This document shows, in pieces, positions 53,191 through 64,000 of a DNA stretch of 64,000 bases (position 1 is the first letter of the stretch; each line of letters starts with the position of its first letter). The stretch comes from Acanthosepion esculentum (lineage: Eukaryota > Mollusca > Cephalopoda > Sepiida > Sepiidae), in contig OZ038482.1 of NCBI GenBank assembly GCA_964036315.1, forward strand, positions 14,651,434 to 14,715,433. Reading direction: 5' to 3'. The position numbers and the translations under genes are program-made. Under the pieces are notes generated by a model, which saw only the letters and a list, made by a program, of their open reading frames with translations, did no database searches and was not told the DNA's origin.

Positions 53191-53420
53191 AGTAAAATCC
53201 AAAGAAGAATCTACAACGTTATCGGTCCTGACCTGGCATCTCATTTTCAATCATTTCCAACCGCCATAACGTGGCTTCTCTCTACCTTTTCTGATCACTG
53301 CGTTCACTTTAAGAGATCGACTAGCGTGACTGGTGCCTTTAATTTTGGACGTGACTTTTGGATAGCTTATGGTCGTGAATTGAGCCCGTTCTATGTATTC
53401 CTTGCATATCTAACTAATAT
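53190..53420 (+). pseudogene. CR1/Jockey-type LINE tail, first piece
   Basis: KIQRRIYNVIGPDLASHFQS followed by a frameshifted Arg-Asn-Val-Ala-Ser-Leu-Tyr block matches the LDRVQ.RA..LIGD....LQ.L.HRR.VASL..FY region behind the RT. A single open frame continues to about 53435. Confidence 0.6.
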
Positions 53421-53439
53421 ATTTGAAATCTTTCGTATT

Positions 53440-54225
53440 AGTTAATATTTATTTTTTAAATTGTTATTTTTATTTTTTTTTATTCTTAACTATAAATCCC
53501 CCCCACCTATTTGATGCCGCGTTCCTTGTGTATGTATATATAACTTTTTAATGTATTTCCAAAAGTTTTATTGTAAATTATTTATTTAATGTCTTGTTTT
53601 CGTTTTTTTTTTATTAATTTGTATTTCTGTATTTTGCTTTTTGTTAACCGTCCTCCCCCCCGTCTTATTTTAGAAGCAACTATTCTAACGTAAGTGGTAA
53701 TTGTTTTTATTTTTAAATATAGGTCATTGGGACTTATACTAAGTTAAAACTTAGTATTAGTGTTAATACTCATTATTGAACACATACAATGGTATGTCAT
53801 TCCTATCGCCCAGTACTCTCTCCCGACTACATCCCCCTCTTTTGTTCTGTCTCGTCTTCGTTGAATGTTATACGTAATAGGAGTAGGTAGGCTTTCCTAC
53901 CGCCCGGTCTACACTCCTCCCCCCTCTATTGGACACGTTTAGAGGCCCAAACCTTGTTTCGTGTCTAGGAAGGGGTCCCCGGATTTCTCTCTCTCTGTCT
54001 CTTTCCCTTCTCCACATCCTTTCATTTCTCATTCCTATCTGCTCTCGATCCGGATCTTTTTTGGCCCCCTTGCCTTGATCGACCCACTGTCTTTCTCTTT
54101 CTCCACATCCCCTCCCTTGCCACTGCTATCGGCTCTTCCTCCAACCCCCCTTGCGTGATAGTGGCCTCCGGCCTTGCTTGGGGTGATATGATTAAAAAAA
54201 AATTTAAAAAAATACTTTCATAGTA
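53440..54225. other. Pyrimidine-rich sequence between LINE tail pieces
   Basis: T- and C-rich, with GGCCTTGCTTGGGGTGATA followed by an A-rich run at 54190-54215, like the 3' end of a retroelement. It may be an insertion that splits one LINE tail, or the 3' end of a separate copy. Confidence 0.4.
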
Positions 54226-54229
54226 ATTG

Positions 54230-54470
54230 TTCTGATCAGTTTTAATCTTTGCTACCTCGGCTTCATGAATTTAAAAGCAGTGTTAAATTGACAGCCATGT
54301 CTTATAATCCTACTGCTGAAACTAGTTGTAAGCGTAAGTTCTATGTCAAGAGTTTCTTCTTCCGCACCTCTCTCTTATGGAACACTCTTCCGGCTGTTAT
54401 CTTTCCTCTCAACTACAATTTTCAAAAATTTAAATGTGATGTCAATCGTTATCTTCTATCTACATGAAAT
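54230..54470 (+). pseudogene. CR1/Jockey-type LINE tail, second piece
   Basis: The frame reads FKSSVKLTAMSYNPTAETSC, then KSFFFRTSLLWNTLPAVIFP and KFKCDVNRYLLST before a stop at 54465. This is the hallmark C-terminus (SFFPRT..LWN.LP......FK..VNR.L) of CR1/Jockey-type LINE ORF2. Confidence 0.85.
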
Positions 54471-54479
54471 ATGATCTTT

Positions 54480-54880
54480 TTTATTGTCGTCTCTGTTTCT
54501 CTCTTTCTCACTAACTCCTTTTATCCTAATGGCTTTTATCGCCTTGCCTGGGGATGAACGATCTCATGCCTGAAAACAATCTTCAGGACATCTATTTATA
54601 TTTACATGCGCTCTATTTATGATATTGAGCACTTTTCCCCATAGATATAGCGTACCTTCAAATTATATTTGTATCGTATATACATATCACTGTGTCGCTA
54701 TGTTAAGAGTATAAAAGAATGAACATAATGACAAAAAGACCTTCAGAAAGGATATGTTTTGCTGAAAAGGTTTATACAGTAATTCTGGAGAAGTATGGGA
54801 ACTTATAGGACAACTTACCATCTTGTTCGTAGGACGGTTATTTGTCTAGTTAAAGAAAATTTAAGGATTGTTTATTTGAT
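54480..54880. other. LINE 3' region and a family D scrap
   Basis: GCCTTGCCTGGGGATGAACG follows the ORF end, probably 3' UTR. CTATTTATGATATTGAGCAC at 54608 is the inverted family D signature. Confidence 0.5.
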
Positions 54881-54932
54881 AGGTTAACCGCGGAAAGCGA
54901 ACACGCGGATAACTGAAGGACCACTGCATCAG
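54880..54932 (-). mobile_element. Isolated Tigger/pogo-like terminus
   Basis: On the minus strand GCAGTGGTCCTTCAGTTATC followed by CGCG and CCGCGGTTAACC has the form of Tigger/pogo inverted repeats (CAGTGG.CCT...TTATCCGCG). No partner end seen. Confidence 0.5.
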
Positions 54933-54934
54933 AA

Positions 54935-55715
54935 ATTAAAACGGCAAAGAAAGCCGTTTATGGCTGAGTGGAATACTTAATTTATTACGAATTGAATCTG
55001 AAATTAAACTAGATGCAGTTTGGAAGTCATTATGCTCTGGATTTAATGACAGATTAATGACAACGCTCAGATGATTAAACAATGGCGAAAATTAAAAAAA
55101 AAAACCATCTCCTAGTTTGAAGGACTCGTACCCAATTTTTCCGGCTCATACTTCAAATTAAACCAATGAAAACAAAACTGTTATCTTCTCAGCGATGTTT
55201 ATAACCGCTCGATCTCATTATCAACGGAAAAATCGATGTGCATGAGCTGAATATAAGAAACTTAGAATCAATCATCACAGACGAGATTCGGAGTAATAAC
55301 AAAATTAAAATATCGTGAAGTATCGTGAAGTATCGTGAAGATACCACCATCTTAATTGGCTCTCCGCGTCAGTGAATGAATAATCGATTATTTCTCGGGA
55401 GTTTCTCTTATCATAATTGATCAATCGTACTGAATATGTATAAAGGCTTTCCTTAATGACCATTGAATTTAATGAAAATAGAAAGCAAATGATAATTAAA
55501 TACATCAAATTAGAAATAATAATTCAAATTGTTCTTTTGTATTTCCGTTTCGAAAATCTCAGAATTGGGGCGCATTTTGTCTGTATCAGAATTCTTAATC
55601 TTCTTTTATACTTTAGATTGTTTCAATCTTTAAAATTAAAAAGAAAAGAATTCTGAAGTAGTAAGAGATTTAGTGTATCAGTGATTACTGGTGCACTGAC
55701 AAGGAAGTAATTAGC
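54935..55715. other. No recognisable gene
   Basis: AT-rich. A short triplication TATCGTGAAG lies at 55312-55340. Confidence 0.5.
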
Positions 55716-55718
55716 AAT

Positions 55719-56400
55719 GTGAGATTGAGGAGGTGGCCTCAAAATGAGGCTCCATACTTTGAACAGTCTTATGCCTCAAGTACACTTCCAACCTTAAGCG
55801 GAACTCATATATCAAATCCATTTCTAACACTGCTGGAAAATTCTATCATTACAAGAACATCTGACACTTACTGTCTTTACAAGAGTCTGATTGCTCCAAA
55901 AACGATGTCCTTCTGTCATATCTGGGATGGAACTGTTCAAATCACTTTCTCCAGTTTTGATAGAGGCCCAAATCCTTTACGTGTGGTCTTTTGAAGGAAG
56001 ACCTCTACACGCTTCAGCTACTTTGCGTATAGATGCAATGTGGCAAGCCTGTCGCTAGTGTCGAGATGTGCTTTATTGTTTAGTGCCTCCAGTGCAGACC
56101 TTTTCTTCTCGGACACACTATACTACTTCCACGGAGTCAAATCACCCCCATTTCGCGCGTGTTCATATTGTAAGAAGAGCGTTCCATCACGAGAGCATCT
56201 TTAAAAGAACTGCAACTTTGTGGAACAAGCTCCTGCGTGGTTGCTTCCAAAACGCTTCAATCTTGATTTCGTCATGTCTAGAGTTAATCGTCGTCTTCCC
56301 TCTTGATGCCCACCCTCGTCGTTTCTTCTTTTCCACTCATATTACAATCGCCATATTCTGCTGACTGCAAATCTTTTACTTGAGTGGCCCTTAGGCCTTG
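55719..56400 (+). pseudogene. CR1/Jockey-type LINE C-terminal pseudogene
   Basis: LYKSLIAPKTMSFCHIWDGT and SSFDRGPNPLRVV correspond to the LYK..IRP.MEYCSHIW.G...SLDRVQ.R.LR block. After frameshifts, RCNVASLSLV and LVPPVQTFSSRTHYTTSTES match ASLSLFYRY..G.CS.EL..LVPP...FSRRTRHA. VHIVRRAFHHESIFKRTATL and WNKLLRGCF give the SFFPRTATLWN.LPRGCFP end. About 200 residues behind the RT remain, frameshifted at least three times; the RT itself is missing. TTCTGAAGAAGGGCAGCC near 56450 lies in its 3' flank. Confidence 0.85.
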
Positions 56401-56708
56401 TATTGGTTGAATTGGTACAAAAACTAAATAGCATGAATAGGGGGATTTGTCTGAAGAAGGGCAGCCGCAAATATTTCGAAAGAAATGATTAATACTGTCC
56501 AAATATATAATGGAACAATAGCATGAAGCTAAAAGTATCAAAGATATGAACCATTGCGAAGAACACTGGTAGATTGGCGATAAATTTAAAATCGTTGATT
56601 AGGTTCATTCAAGGTAGTAATAAATATTAAGCTGTATCAAATGTATTTTCGTTTTTTGATGACTTTTAATCAAAAGCTTATGGCATGTACACATCTAAAA
56701 TAATCTCA

Positions 56709-57420
56709 TTATTATTATTATTATTATTATACATTATTTACATTATTCGGATATTGACCTCATTGTTGTCGCCATATTTATTACAACGTTTCGGCCGTTG
56801 CACGCTCCGGCCTTCTTCAGGTGGTTGGATTGTCGAACTGAACCCTTTATTTCGCTCACTGGGGTAGACCGTTCTTGTTCCACGAGTGTGAGTTCAATAC
56901 CCGGTTAAGACAGCGGAGAACTTTCAGAGGAGAATTAACAGGAGTCAACTTATAACTGACATCCATTAAACATGGCACGTGGAACGCCATGTTTAATGGA
57001 TGTCAGTGAGCGAAATAAAGGGTTCAGTTCGACATTCCAACCACCTAAAGAAGGCCGGAGCGTACAAAGGGCCGAAACGTTGTAATAAATATGGCGACAA
57101 AGACGAGGACAATAGTCCGAATAATGTAAATAATATACATAATACCTCATCTCAGAAATATAGACAGATACTGAAGGGCCGAAACGTTGTAATAAATATG
57201 GCGACAAAGATGAGGACAATAGTCCGAATAATGTAAATAATATACATAATACCTCATCTCAGAAATATAGACAGATACTGAAGGGCCGAAACGTTCTAAT
57301 AAATATGGCGACAAAGATGAGGACAATAGTCCGAATAAGGTAAATAATATACATAATACCTCATCTCAGAAATATAGACAGATATTATTATTATTATTAT
57401 TATTATTATCATTATTATTA
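56709..57420. mobile_element. Foldback element A6 with tandem arm units
   Basis: A left arm at 56737-56885, a shortened core (GAGTGTGAGTTCAATACCCG at 56883, no A box), a sharp palindrome CATGGCACGTGGAACGCCATG near 56970, then right arms with GGGCCGAAACG at 57069, 57176 and 57283, an exact 107-bp period. (ATT)n tracts flank both sides (56709-56731, 57386-57420). Confidence 0.88.
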
Positions 57421-57424
57421 CGTT

Positions 57425-58895
57425 TTGCCTTAGCTTTGCCTAGCAAAAGTTGTCTCTAAGTCTAAAAAATCTGCTGAAGTTGCTCTTAAAATTCAGGAAA
57501 TGGAAGAAAATGAAACAAAAGACTGCAGTCTTGCCCAGAATGTGTTTCAGCGTGTTTTCGGGGTGATATCATCTCCGTTTAATTAAAGCCTAGAAATGGA
57601 GGATCATTGTTTGTCGAATGTGATGCTATAAAATGTACGATGAGAACCCGACCCCCTAGCATTCGAAAAAACGTTCAGAAAAGCCTTTGAAATCGTTGAT
57701 AGATGCCGTATATAGAGTATTAAAAATTCTTCAAGGATATATAGGAGCTTTGGGGGAGTTTGACATTGATGAAATTATTTTTGATATATCCCGACACAAT
57801 CAACTGGTCTCAAAATTTAGTCCTTTTATAATGACAGTGATGTTTTGACATGATATCATCTCTCTCTTTTCTTAAAATCAGCTTTAAAAATTGCTTCCAT
57901 GTAAAGATTGGTATGGGGAAGTTCTTAGCACAGAAAGGAAAAACGTTCTGCTTGATGGAATCGCCTGGAAGGTTGCTAAAAAATGTAGGTAAATCTGTTA
58001 TTCAATGAAAGTAACGTTGAAAATGCGAAAGAAGTTTATTTTAATTTCTTCATAAAACGAAAGAATATTTGCATTGCTTAATGTCAGTTTTGCAGTTTTC
58101 GAAGACCCGGGTTAGGTTTATTAGCCTGGTTTAATCCAGAAGAATGAAATCGTATTTGTTTCTTAATCGATTGACTTAATAAAATCAATAAAGATTTGCT
58201 GCTTATTGGCATTGCTTTGGCAAAATTCATCAATTCCTCCTGTCTGATGTCATAGATTGACTACGATCATAGATACATGACACTGTAATTTTATTAATTG
58301 AGATAATTATCTAAAAGCAGATTTGGCCAATAAGTAACCGAACACCGGTGATGCTTTTAACAACCGGAAAAAAAAAGATTTTTCTCTTCCTTTTTTTATA
58401 TTTGTACAGGGAGTCTCACGAAAATGGATGTCACGTGCAAACTTTCTGCTGATCATTTGATAAAAAAATTCAGTTTTTGTTTGACAAGTTGACTACTAGA
58501 CACTTCTAAAATTGTACTTTTAAGTAGACCAACGAGCGAAATAAGACATTTGTTTTTCCAGAGTCGATAAATGAACTAAAATAATGTCATCTAGCTAAAT
58601 AATACCTAGTTGCTATGCACTCACTCCCAATGGTGCTTTTCTAACCTACTATGGTGGCAGGCCCAGTATTTTGTCAATATTCCAGCTGATAAGCAACGAT
58701 TGTTCTTAAGTTTCAAATGCGTTTTTTCGATAGTTTTAGGTCTGGTTTTAGACACTAGACAAACGCGTTGCAGTTTGGAACTCGACACAATTTAGGAACA
58801 TTACATCATCGTACTCTGACATATTATTACATTTTACTGTTACATTTTGTGCCGATTGACACACTTTCAATTTGTAGCGTTCAGTAATAGAATCT
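57425..58895. other. No recognisable gene
   Basis: About 1.5 kb of AT-rich sequence with no motif I can assign. Confidence 0.45.
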
Positions 58896-58899
58896 TTAT

Positions 58900-58991
58900 A
58901 AATTGTCTGGTTTGGTTTGTTTTGTTTTACGGCATATCAACCTCAATAGATTATTTAATGCCGATAAGATTTTTATTGCTGGTTATATTTT

Positions 58992-59049
<58 letters not shown>

Positions 59050-59052
59050 CAG

Positions 59053-59103
<51 letters not shown>

Positions 59104-59156
59104 CAGTCTGTTTATCTATCTATCTCAGTCTGTTTATCTATCTTTCTCAGTCTGTT

Positions 59157-59219
<63 letters not shown>

Positions 59220-59411
59220 CATCTATCTATTGTTTTTTTTTTGTTTTACGGCATATCAACCTTAATGGGTTATTTAATACCGACAATATTTTTATTGCTG
59301 GTTATATTTTTTTCGGAAATGTATTGCTGGTTTTGGTTTGGTTTGTTTTGTTTTACGGTATATCAACCTCAGTGGGTTGTTTAATTCCGACAAGATTTTT
59401 ATTGCTGGTTA

Positions 59412-59495
<84 letters not shown>

Positions 59496-59504
59496 CAGTC
59501 TGTT

Positions 59505-59556
<52 letters not shown>

Positions 59557-59645
59557 GTTTGTTTTTTGTTTTACGGCATATGTGACCTCAATGGGTTATG
59601 TAATACCGACAAGATTTTTATTGCTGGTTATATTTTTGATCTATC

Positions 59646-59676
<31 letters not shown>

Positions 59677-59764
59677 CTATCTATTGGTTTGTTTTGTTTT
59701 ACGGCATATCAACCTCAATGGGTTATTTAATGCCGCTAAGATTTTTTATTACTGGTTATATTTT

Positions 59765-59840
<76 letters not shown>

Positions 59841-59930
59841 TGGTTTGTTTTGTTTTACCGCATATCAACCTCAATGGGTTGTTTTAATGCCGACAAGATT
59901 TTTATTGCCGGTAATATTTTTTCCAGAAAT
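58900..59930 (+). repeat. Family H head units interleaved with (TATC)n
   Basis: Six head units (GTTTTACGGCATATCAACCTC to AAGATTTTTATTGCTGGTTA) at about 58912, 59240, 59330, 59560, 59685 and 59845. They are separated by (TATC)n tracts at 58993-59230, 59414-59555, 59640-59682 and 59766-59838; units 2 and 3 have no tract between them. The repeat lets a 346-residue frame stay open, which I do not regard as a gene. Confidence 0.95.
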
Positions 59931-60260
59931 GTATTACTGGCAATATTGTTTTTTTTCAAAAATGTTATTGCTGTTAATTTTTTTTCAAAAATTTATTTCT
60001 AGTAATATTTTTTTTCAAAAATGTATTGCTGGTATTAAAACCTATTTTTACACTTTTATAGTGTTTTGAACCCAATTTGGGGGTTAACTATTTGCCCACA
60101 GATGAGACCCTAACAGGTGCCACCACCCACTGCCAGGGTGGATCTAGGAAGAACAGCAATTAAGAGGTGGTTCCACATTCCTCAAAACCTTCTGATCAAA
60201 GGCTTTGGTGTCGGATGTAGTTTATCGTCTTACCGAGGACACGGATGTAGTCATATGCCG
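59930..60260 (+). repeat. Family H spacer and tail
   Basis: Four ATTGCTGGTAATA-type spacer units, then AACTATTTGCCCACAGATGA, CCCTAACAGGTGCCACCACC and GATGTAGTTTATCGTC. Confidence 0.9.
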
Positions 60261-60264
60261 GACG

Positions 60265-60980
60265 GCTTTATCAATGTCAATCAGTCTCTGGTATCCTCAA
60301 TCAGTTTAAAAATACCAAATCGTGCAGCTGGTTATCTCTCTTGTTTTGGAATCTTACGTTTAGAGAGAGAACGAAAGACAAATATGAATCTACTGTTTAC
60401 CGACCAATCAAATTAATGGTTGTCAGACAGATGCATTTTGGGAGCTGACCTAAATTCTATACAACTATGATATGTGCAGAATTCTAAGTCCTACCCTTGT
60501 AAGCTGGTATGATCTATTTGTAGTTACGTTAGTGTATGGCCGAATTTTCCTTCACCTCAGCTGCAGTATGCTTCTTAATGATTAAATTCTTACTTAATGT
60601 TACAGCTTCATCTTATTTATTATCAAAGGCGACTAGGAATACAGCAATTACATAAAAGCTCCGGCTTAGAAGAAGTCGTAACCGTAAACTAACCAACAAA
60701 TAGAACCTAAGTTCAGTTTCGTATTATTTACTAGGCTTAGCTTAGATTGACACAAGGGGACAAGTATAGAGTACACGGTGGGTCTCGAACTCACTATTCA
60801 AAAGTAATGGTCTACCATATAAGCTCTCTGTTAAGCACACAGGTTTCGGGATGTTAATTCTGCAAACGGTTAGAATTTTTCTTTTCTTTTTTTACTAAAA
60901 TCTTTTCCTCACTTCTTTACTTTTTCAATTATCTCATATCGTTTCAATTTCTTACAACGAAAACAGCGATATCTTCTTTA
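60265..60980. other. No recognisable gene
   Basis: No conserved coding or repeat motif seen. Confidence 0.45.
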
Positions 60981-60984
60981 GGAT

Positions 60985-61380
60985 ATTATTATTATTATTA
61001 TTATTACGATTATGATTATTATTATTATTATTATTATTATTACGATTATTATTATTATATTATTATTATAATTATTACGATTATTATTATTATTATATTA
61101 TTATTATTACGATTATGATTATTATTATTGTTATTATGATTATGATTATTATTATGATTATTATTATTATTATTATGATTATTATTATTATTATTATGAT
61201 TATTATTATTATTATTACGATTATTATTATATTATTATTACGATTATTATTATTATATTATTATTATTATTATTACGATTATGATTATGATTATTATTAT
61301 TATGAATATGGATATTGTTATTATTATTATGATTATTATTATTATTATGATTATTATTATTATTACTATTATTATTAACT
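60985..61380. repeat. Long (ATT)n-rich tract
   Basis: About 395 bp of ATT/TTA triplets with ACG and ATG variants. Frames through it are low-complexity. Confidence 0.97.
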
Positions 61381-61612
61381 AGTTTAATAATGGCGTCAAA
61401 AATGACAAATTTTATATACGTAATGTTGCAATTGTTTTGTACAATATCAAAAGTTTACTATTTTCTTGTTTATGTTTAATACTTCCCGAATCTTAAACAA
61501 ACTAATAGCAAAATTAAATATTACAGATGATCTTTTGCTGTAACCTAATTCTGTAAATGAAAGTAGATATAATCAATTAAACTAATGTTTAAATGCATTC
61601 ACATTTTTAAAT

Positions 61613-61614
<2 letters not shown>

Positions 61615-61661
<47 letters not shown>

Positions 61662-63010
61662 CCTTGACTTCTGTAATCATTGCAGGGATATGAATGCAAA
61701 AGCCATATTGTATATGTTCCACAACGGTCTATTGCAAGCATCAGCAATTTTGTTATAGTTATTTCTGTTCATTGTTTGACATTGTCTAACCAGTTTTTGC
61801 GTTGACCTTCTCTCCTAAGTCCACCTTTAACGGTGCCTTGTATGATGGTCCTTGCAATGTGTCCAAACCACGGCATTTTTCTCCGTTTCACAGTGGCGAG
61901 AAGAGGTTCCTGGTAGTCCCCAAAACATTCAACCCTTTTCCGCACAAACGTATTGGAATTTTGTTCCCAATAGAAAATGCCAAGGATTTTTCACATGCAT
62001 TTTTTCTCAAACGCTTGGATCCTTCTCCCTGTATCTGCCAACAGTGTCCATGTTTCACATCCATATAGGAGAATGGAGACTACCAGTGATTTGTAGTCTG
62101 TACTTTGTTTTAAAAGCTGATTTTGCTCATCCATATCTTGCCAGTTTGACCAGCGCTACGGCAATTCGTGTACGGATTTCAGAGCTTCAGGTACCATCTT
62201 TAGATAAGATTTTTCCTAAGTATTTAAAACTGGACACTTCCTCCAGTGAATTGCCGTTCATGGCAATGTTGACATGTATTGCTATTTGTACTATTCACCA
62301 TTACTTTGGATTTCTCAGAGCTGACCTCCATTCCATATGCTCTTGATTTTTCAAAAGTTTGTTGGCCAAGCCCTGGAGCTCACTGTTACTACCTGTTATG
62401 AGGTCAATGTTGTCTGCAAAACTTATGTTACGTACTGGTCTACCACCGATAGAGATTGAAGGATCACGGTCGTTCAGGGTTTCTTGCATGATTCTCTTTA
62501 GAAATAGGTTGTACAATGTGGGTGAAAGTACGAAAATACGAGTAGAGGCCCGGATTAACAAGGACAGCGCGTCCCTTTGATTCAGAATGGGCGTGATAAC
62601 TCGGCTACTGCGAAACATAGTATCAAGTTATCAAGGGAAAAATTTACAACAGGAACCTGGAACGTCCGTACCCTATAGACCGCGGAAGAACCCAAGAACT
62701 TATCCATGAAGTGAAACGTTAGCGTTGGGACATCACGGGGATGTCTGAAGTCAGATGGATTGGTTTTGGAGAAACAATTACACAAGATAGAGATAAAATT
62801 TGGTTTTCTGGAGATGAGAAGAAGTACAAGCAAGGAGTGGCACTTATTGTAAGTAAAGAATTTTCACACAGTGTCATCAGCGTTAATCTTATTTCAAGCA
62901 GGCTTATTTCCATCTGTGTATCAGCCAGACCTTCGAACAGGAGCAGCATCCAGGCCTATTCACCGTCATCGGAGCATGATGATGAGGAAGTTGAGGAATT
63001 CTACGAATTT
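61615..63010 (-). mobile_element. RTE-like LINE with inverted 5' part
   Basis: The 3' portion is on the minus strand. It has a 3' tail of (GAT)n at 61660-61615, the 3' end (GGGGATGATG after GAAGTCAAG), the tail region, and at 62560-62301 the RT segment with LSPTLYNLFLKRIMQETLND and NISFADNIDLITGSNSELQ. It is nearly identical to 29930-30170. The 5' portion is on the plus strand from about 62600. GTWNVRTLYTAEE is the start of the apurinic-like endonuclease; GMSEVRWIGFGETI and KYKQGVALIVSKEF follow, and it ends near VEEFYE at about 63005. This 5'-inversion geometry, with the endonuclease N-terminus at the junction, is that of twin priming. Confidence 0.82.
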
Positions 63011-63234
63011 TACGAATTATTTTAATATATCTTACTTTAACAATACATATACCTACAGAGACATCATTATTTAAAATCTTTTTAATACAATATTTTATTC
63101 TGGGGTATTCTGTTACGTCACCAGAGGAGTCCACTACATCTGTCATGTAGTGACCAATCTGCTGATGTAAAAAATTGTTAGACAAATTTGATATGCGTGA
63201 AGGGCTGAACACATCATTGTGTATGATATATCTG

Positions 63235-63258
63235 TATTATTATTATTATTATTATTAC
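63235..63258. repeat. Short (ATT)n repeat
   Basis: Eight TAT/ATT triplets. Confidence 0.95.
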
Positions 63259-63289
63259 TTGCGTATTTTATGTTTCCTGCTTTGTATCT

Positions 63290-64000
63290 TGTAGAGTCGG
63301 GTTCAAACTACGGTCCTTAGACCCCCTAGACCCTATAGGGAAATTGCCATTTAATTGATAGCCTTTTTCTTAGTATAAGGGAGGTTCCTAGTAGAGCGAT
63401 ATTCTGGGCAACTTGTGTGTTGATGTTGCCTGGGATACTGTTAATGAAATTGTCCATCCCTTTCCTGACGAGGCCCAGAGCTCCGATTATTATTGACAGA
63501 GTCTCAGTTTTCCTTTCCCCACATCCTGTTAATCTAGATGTCTAGGTCCTTGTATTTAGATAATTTCACGGTAATTTTTATGGAGGTGTTTCTCGCTGAT
63601 GATACTGCTATGTCAATAAGCATGCACTTCCTGAATTTCTTGACTTTTATAATAATATCAGGTCTGTTGGTTTTTATTTTCCTGTCAGTTTGAATTGGCA
63701 TGCCCCAGAGGATAGTTACATCGTTATTTTAGGTAACTGTGTCTAATTGGTTGTCATACCATTTCTCAGTGGTTTCGATTTTATGCTGTCTGCATATCTT
63801 CCAGTGCACATATGACGCTATCTTGTTATGTCACTGGGTATATTCATTTTTTGCAAGTTCCAGACATCCTGAGATAATATGGTCGACAGTTTCATCATAT
63901 TTTCCGCAGATCTTGCAGTTCGAGTTATTTCCATCCTTGATTATGTGACAGTGATAGGATCTGGCTGCGACGATTTGGTCCTGAGCTGCAATAATTAGGC
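63290..64000 (-). pseudogene. LINE C-terminus with zinc finger and nuclease-like domain
   Basis: Minus strand, entering from beyond the right edge. Reading from 64000 down: IIAAQDQIVAARSYHCHIIK, then SNCKICGKYDETVDHIISGC with C..C...H....C zinc ligands, then LAKNEYTQ, a stop, and ASYVHWKICRQH. WGMPIQTDRKIKTNRPDIII, with the following K..RKCMLIDIAV, is a PD-(D/E)xK-like block (Pro-Asp, then Asp-Ile, with a Lys between). This end occurs in non-LTR elements with a restriction-like endonuclease behind the RT (R2-like). Two stops make it a pseudogene; the RT would lie outside the window. Confidence 0.75.

Noticed and set aside
58847..59887. 346-residue open frame, the longest in the window
   Set aside because: It consists of Ile-Tyr-Leu-Ser runs from (TATC)n plus the translated family H head unit; all three plus frames are open for the same reason.
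61115..61378. Open frame of Ile, Met and Tyr runs
   Set aside because: Low-complexity translation of (ATT)n with variants.

Overview
The window is repeat-dense, AT-rich animal DNA with no intact protein-coding gene that I can support. It holds long (TA)n tracts, tRNA-derived SINEs, foldback elements, several LINE clades, Penelope-like, Ty3/gypsy and Tc1/mariner remnants, MITEs and minisatellites. This mix suggests a marine invertebrate, and a cephalopod such as an octopus fits best, but that is inference from repeat style. I saw no rRNA gene, CRISPR array or bacterial feature.

Layout. 1-5 kb: a decayed SINE, a minus-strand gypsy pol pseudogene whose integrase end lies upstream of its reverse transcriptase, a foldback element with a tRNA-like centre (family A), a LINE tail and two TTAA-flanked MITEs. 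5-12.5 kb: (TA)n tracts, hairpin repeats (family D), Tc1 and mariner debris, long featureless stretches. 12.5-19.5 kb: Penelope-like 5' remnants, SINE family B copies embedded in (TA)n, a lone hammerhead-like core, and foldbacks of families C and A. 19.8-27.8 kb: a GC-rich element with a (CGA)n tail, a conserved orphan coding fragment, a C foldback, decamer repeats, a CpG-rich block with a splice donor, and a pogo-like MITE. 29-34 kb: two LINE pseudogenes and two minisatellites. 34.2-39.4 kb, the most interesting part: a tandem unit with two canonical type I hammerhead ribozymes 303 bp apart, a Penelope-like 5' remnant, a Tc1-like element, and a Penelope GIY-YIG endonuclease pseudogene followed by its own degenerate hammerhead. 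39-52 kb: more SINE, foldback, Penelope and Tc1 copies, a third hammerhead at 45.3 kb, and composite family H. 53-64 kb: CR1/Jockey-type LINEs, family A, family H interleaved with (TATC)n, a LINE with 5' inversion, and an R2-like LINE end running off the window.

How parts relate. The hammerhead repeats at 34.8-35.3 kb look like a retrozyme, a small non-autonomous retroelement that makes self-cleaved, probably circular RNA. Penelope-like elements also carry hammerheads and are plausible helpers, and their remnants lie within 3 kb. Families A and C share a different architecture, a tRNA-like Pol III core enclosed by long inverted arms. Family A arms carry a stem-loop followed by GAAAC that resembles part of a hammerhead.
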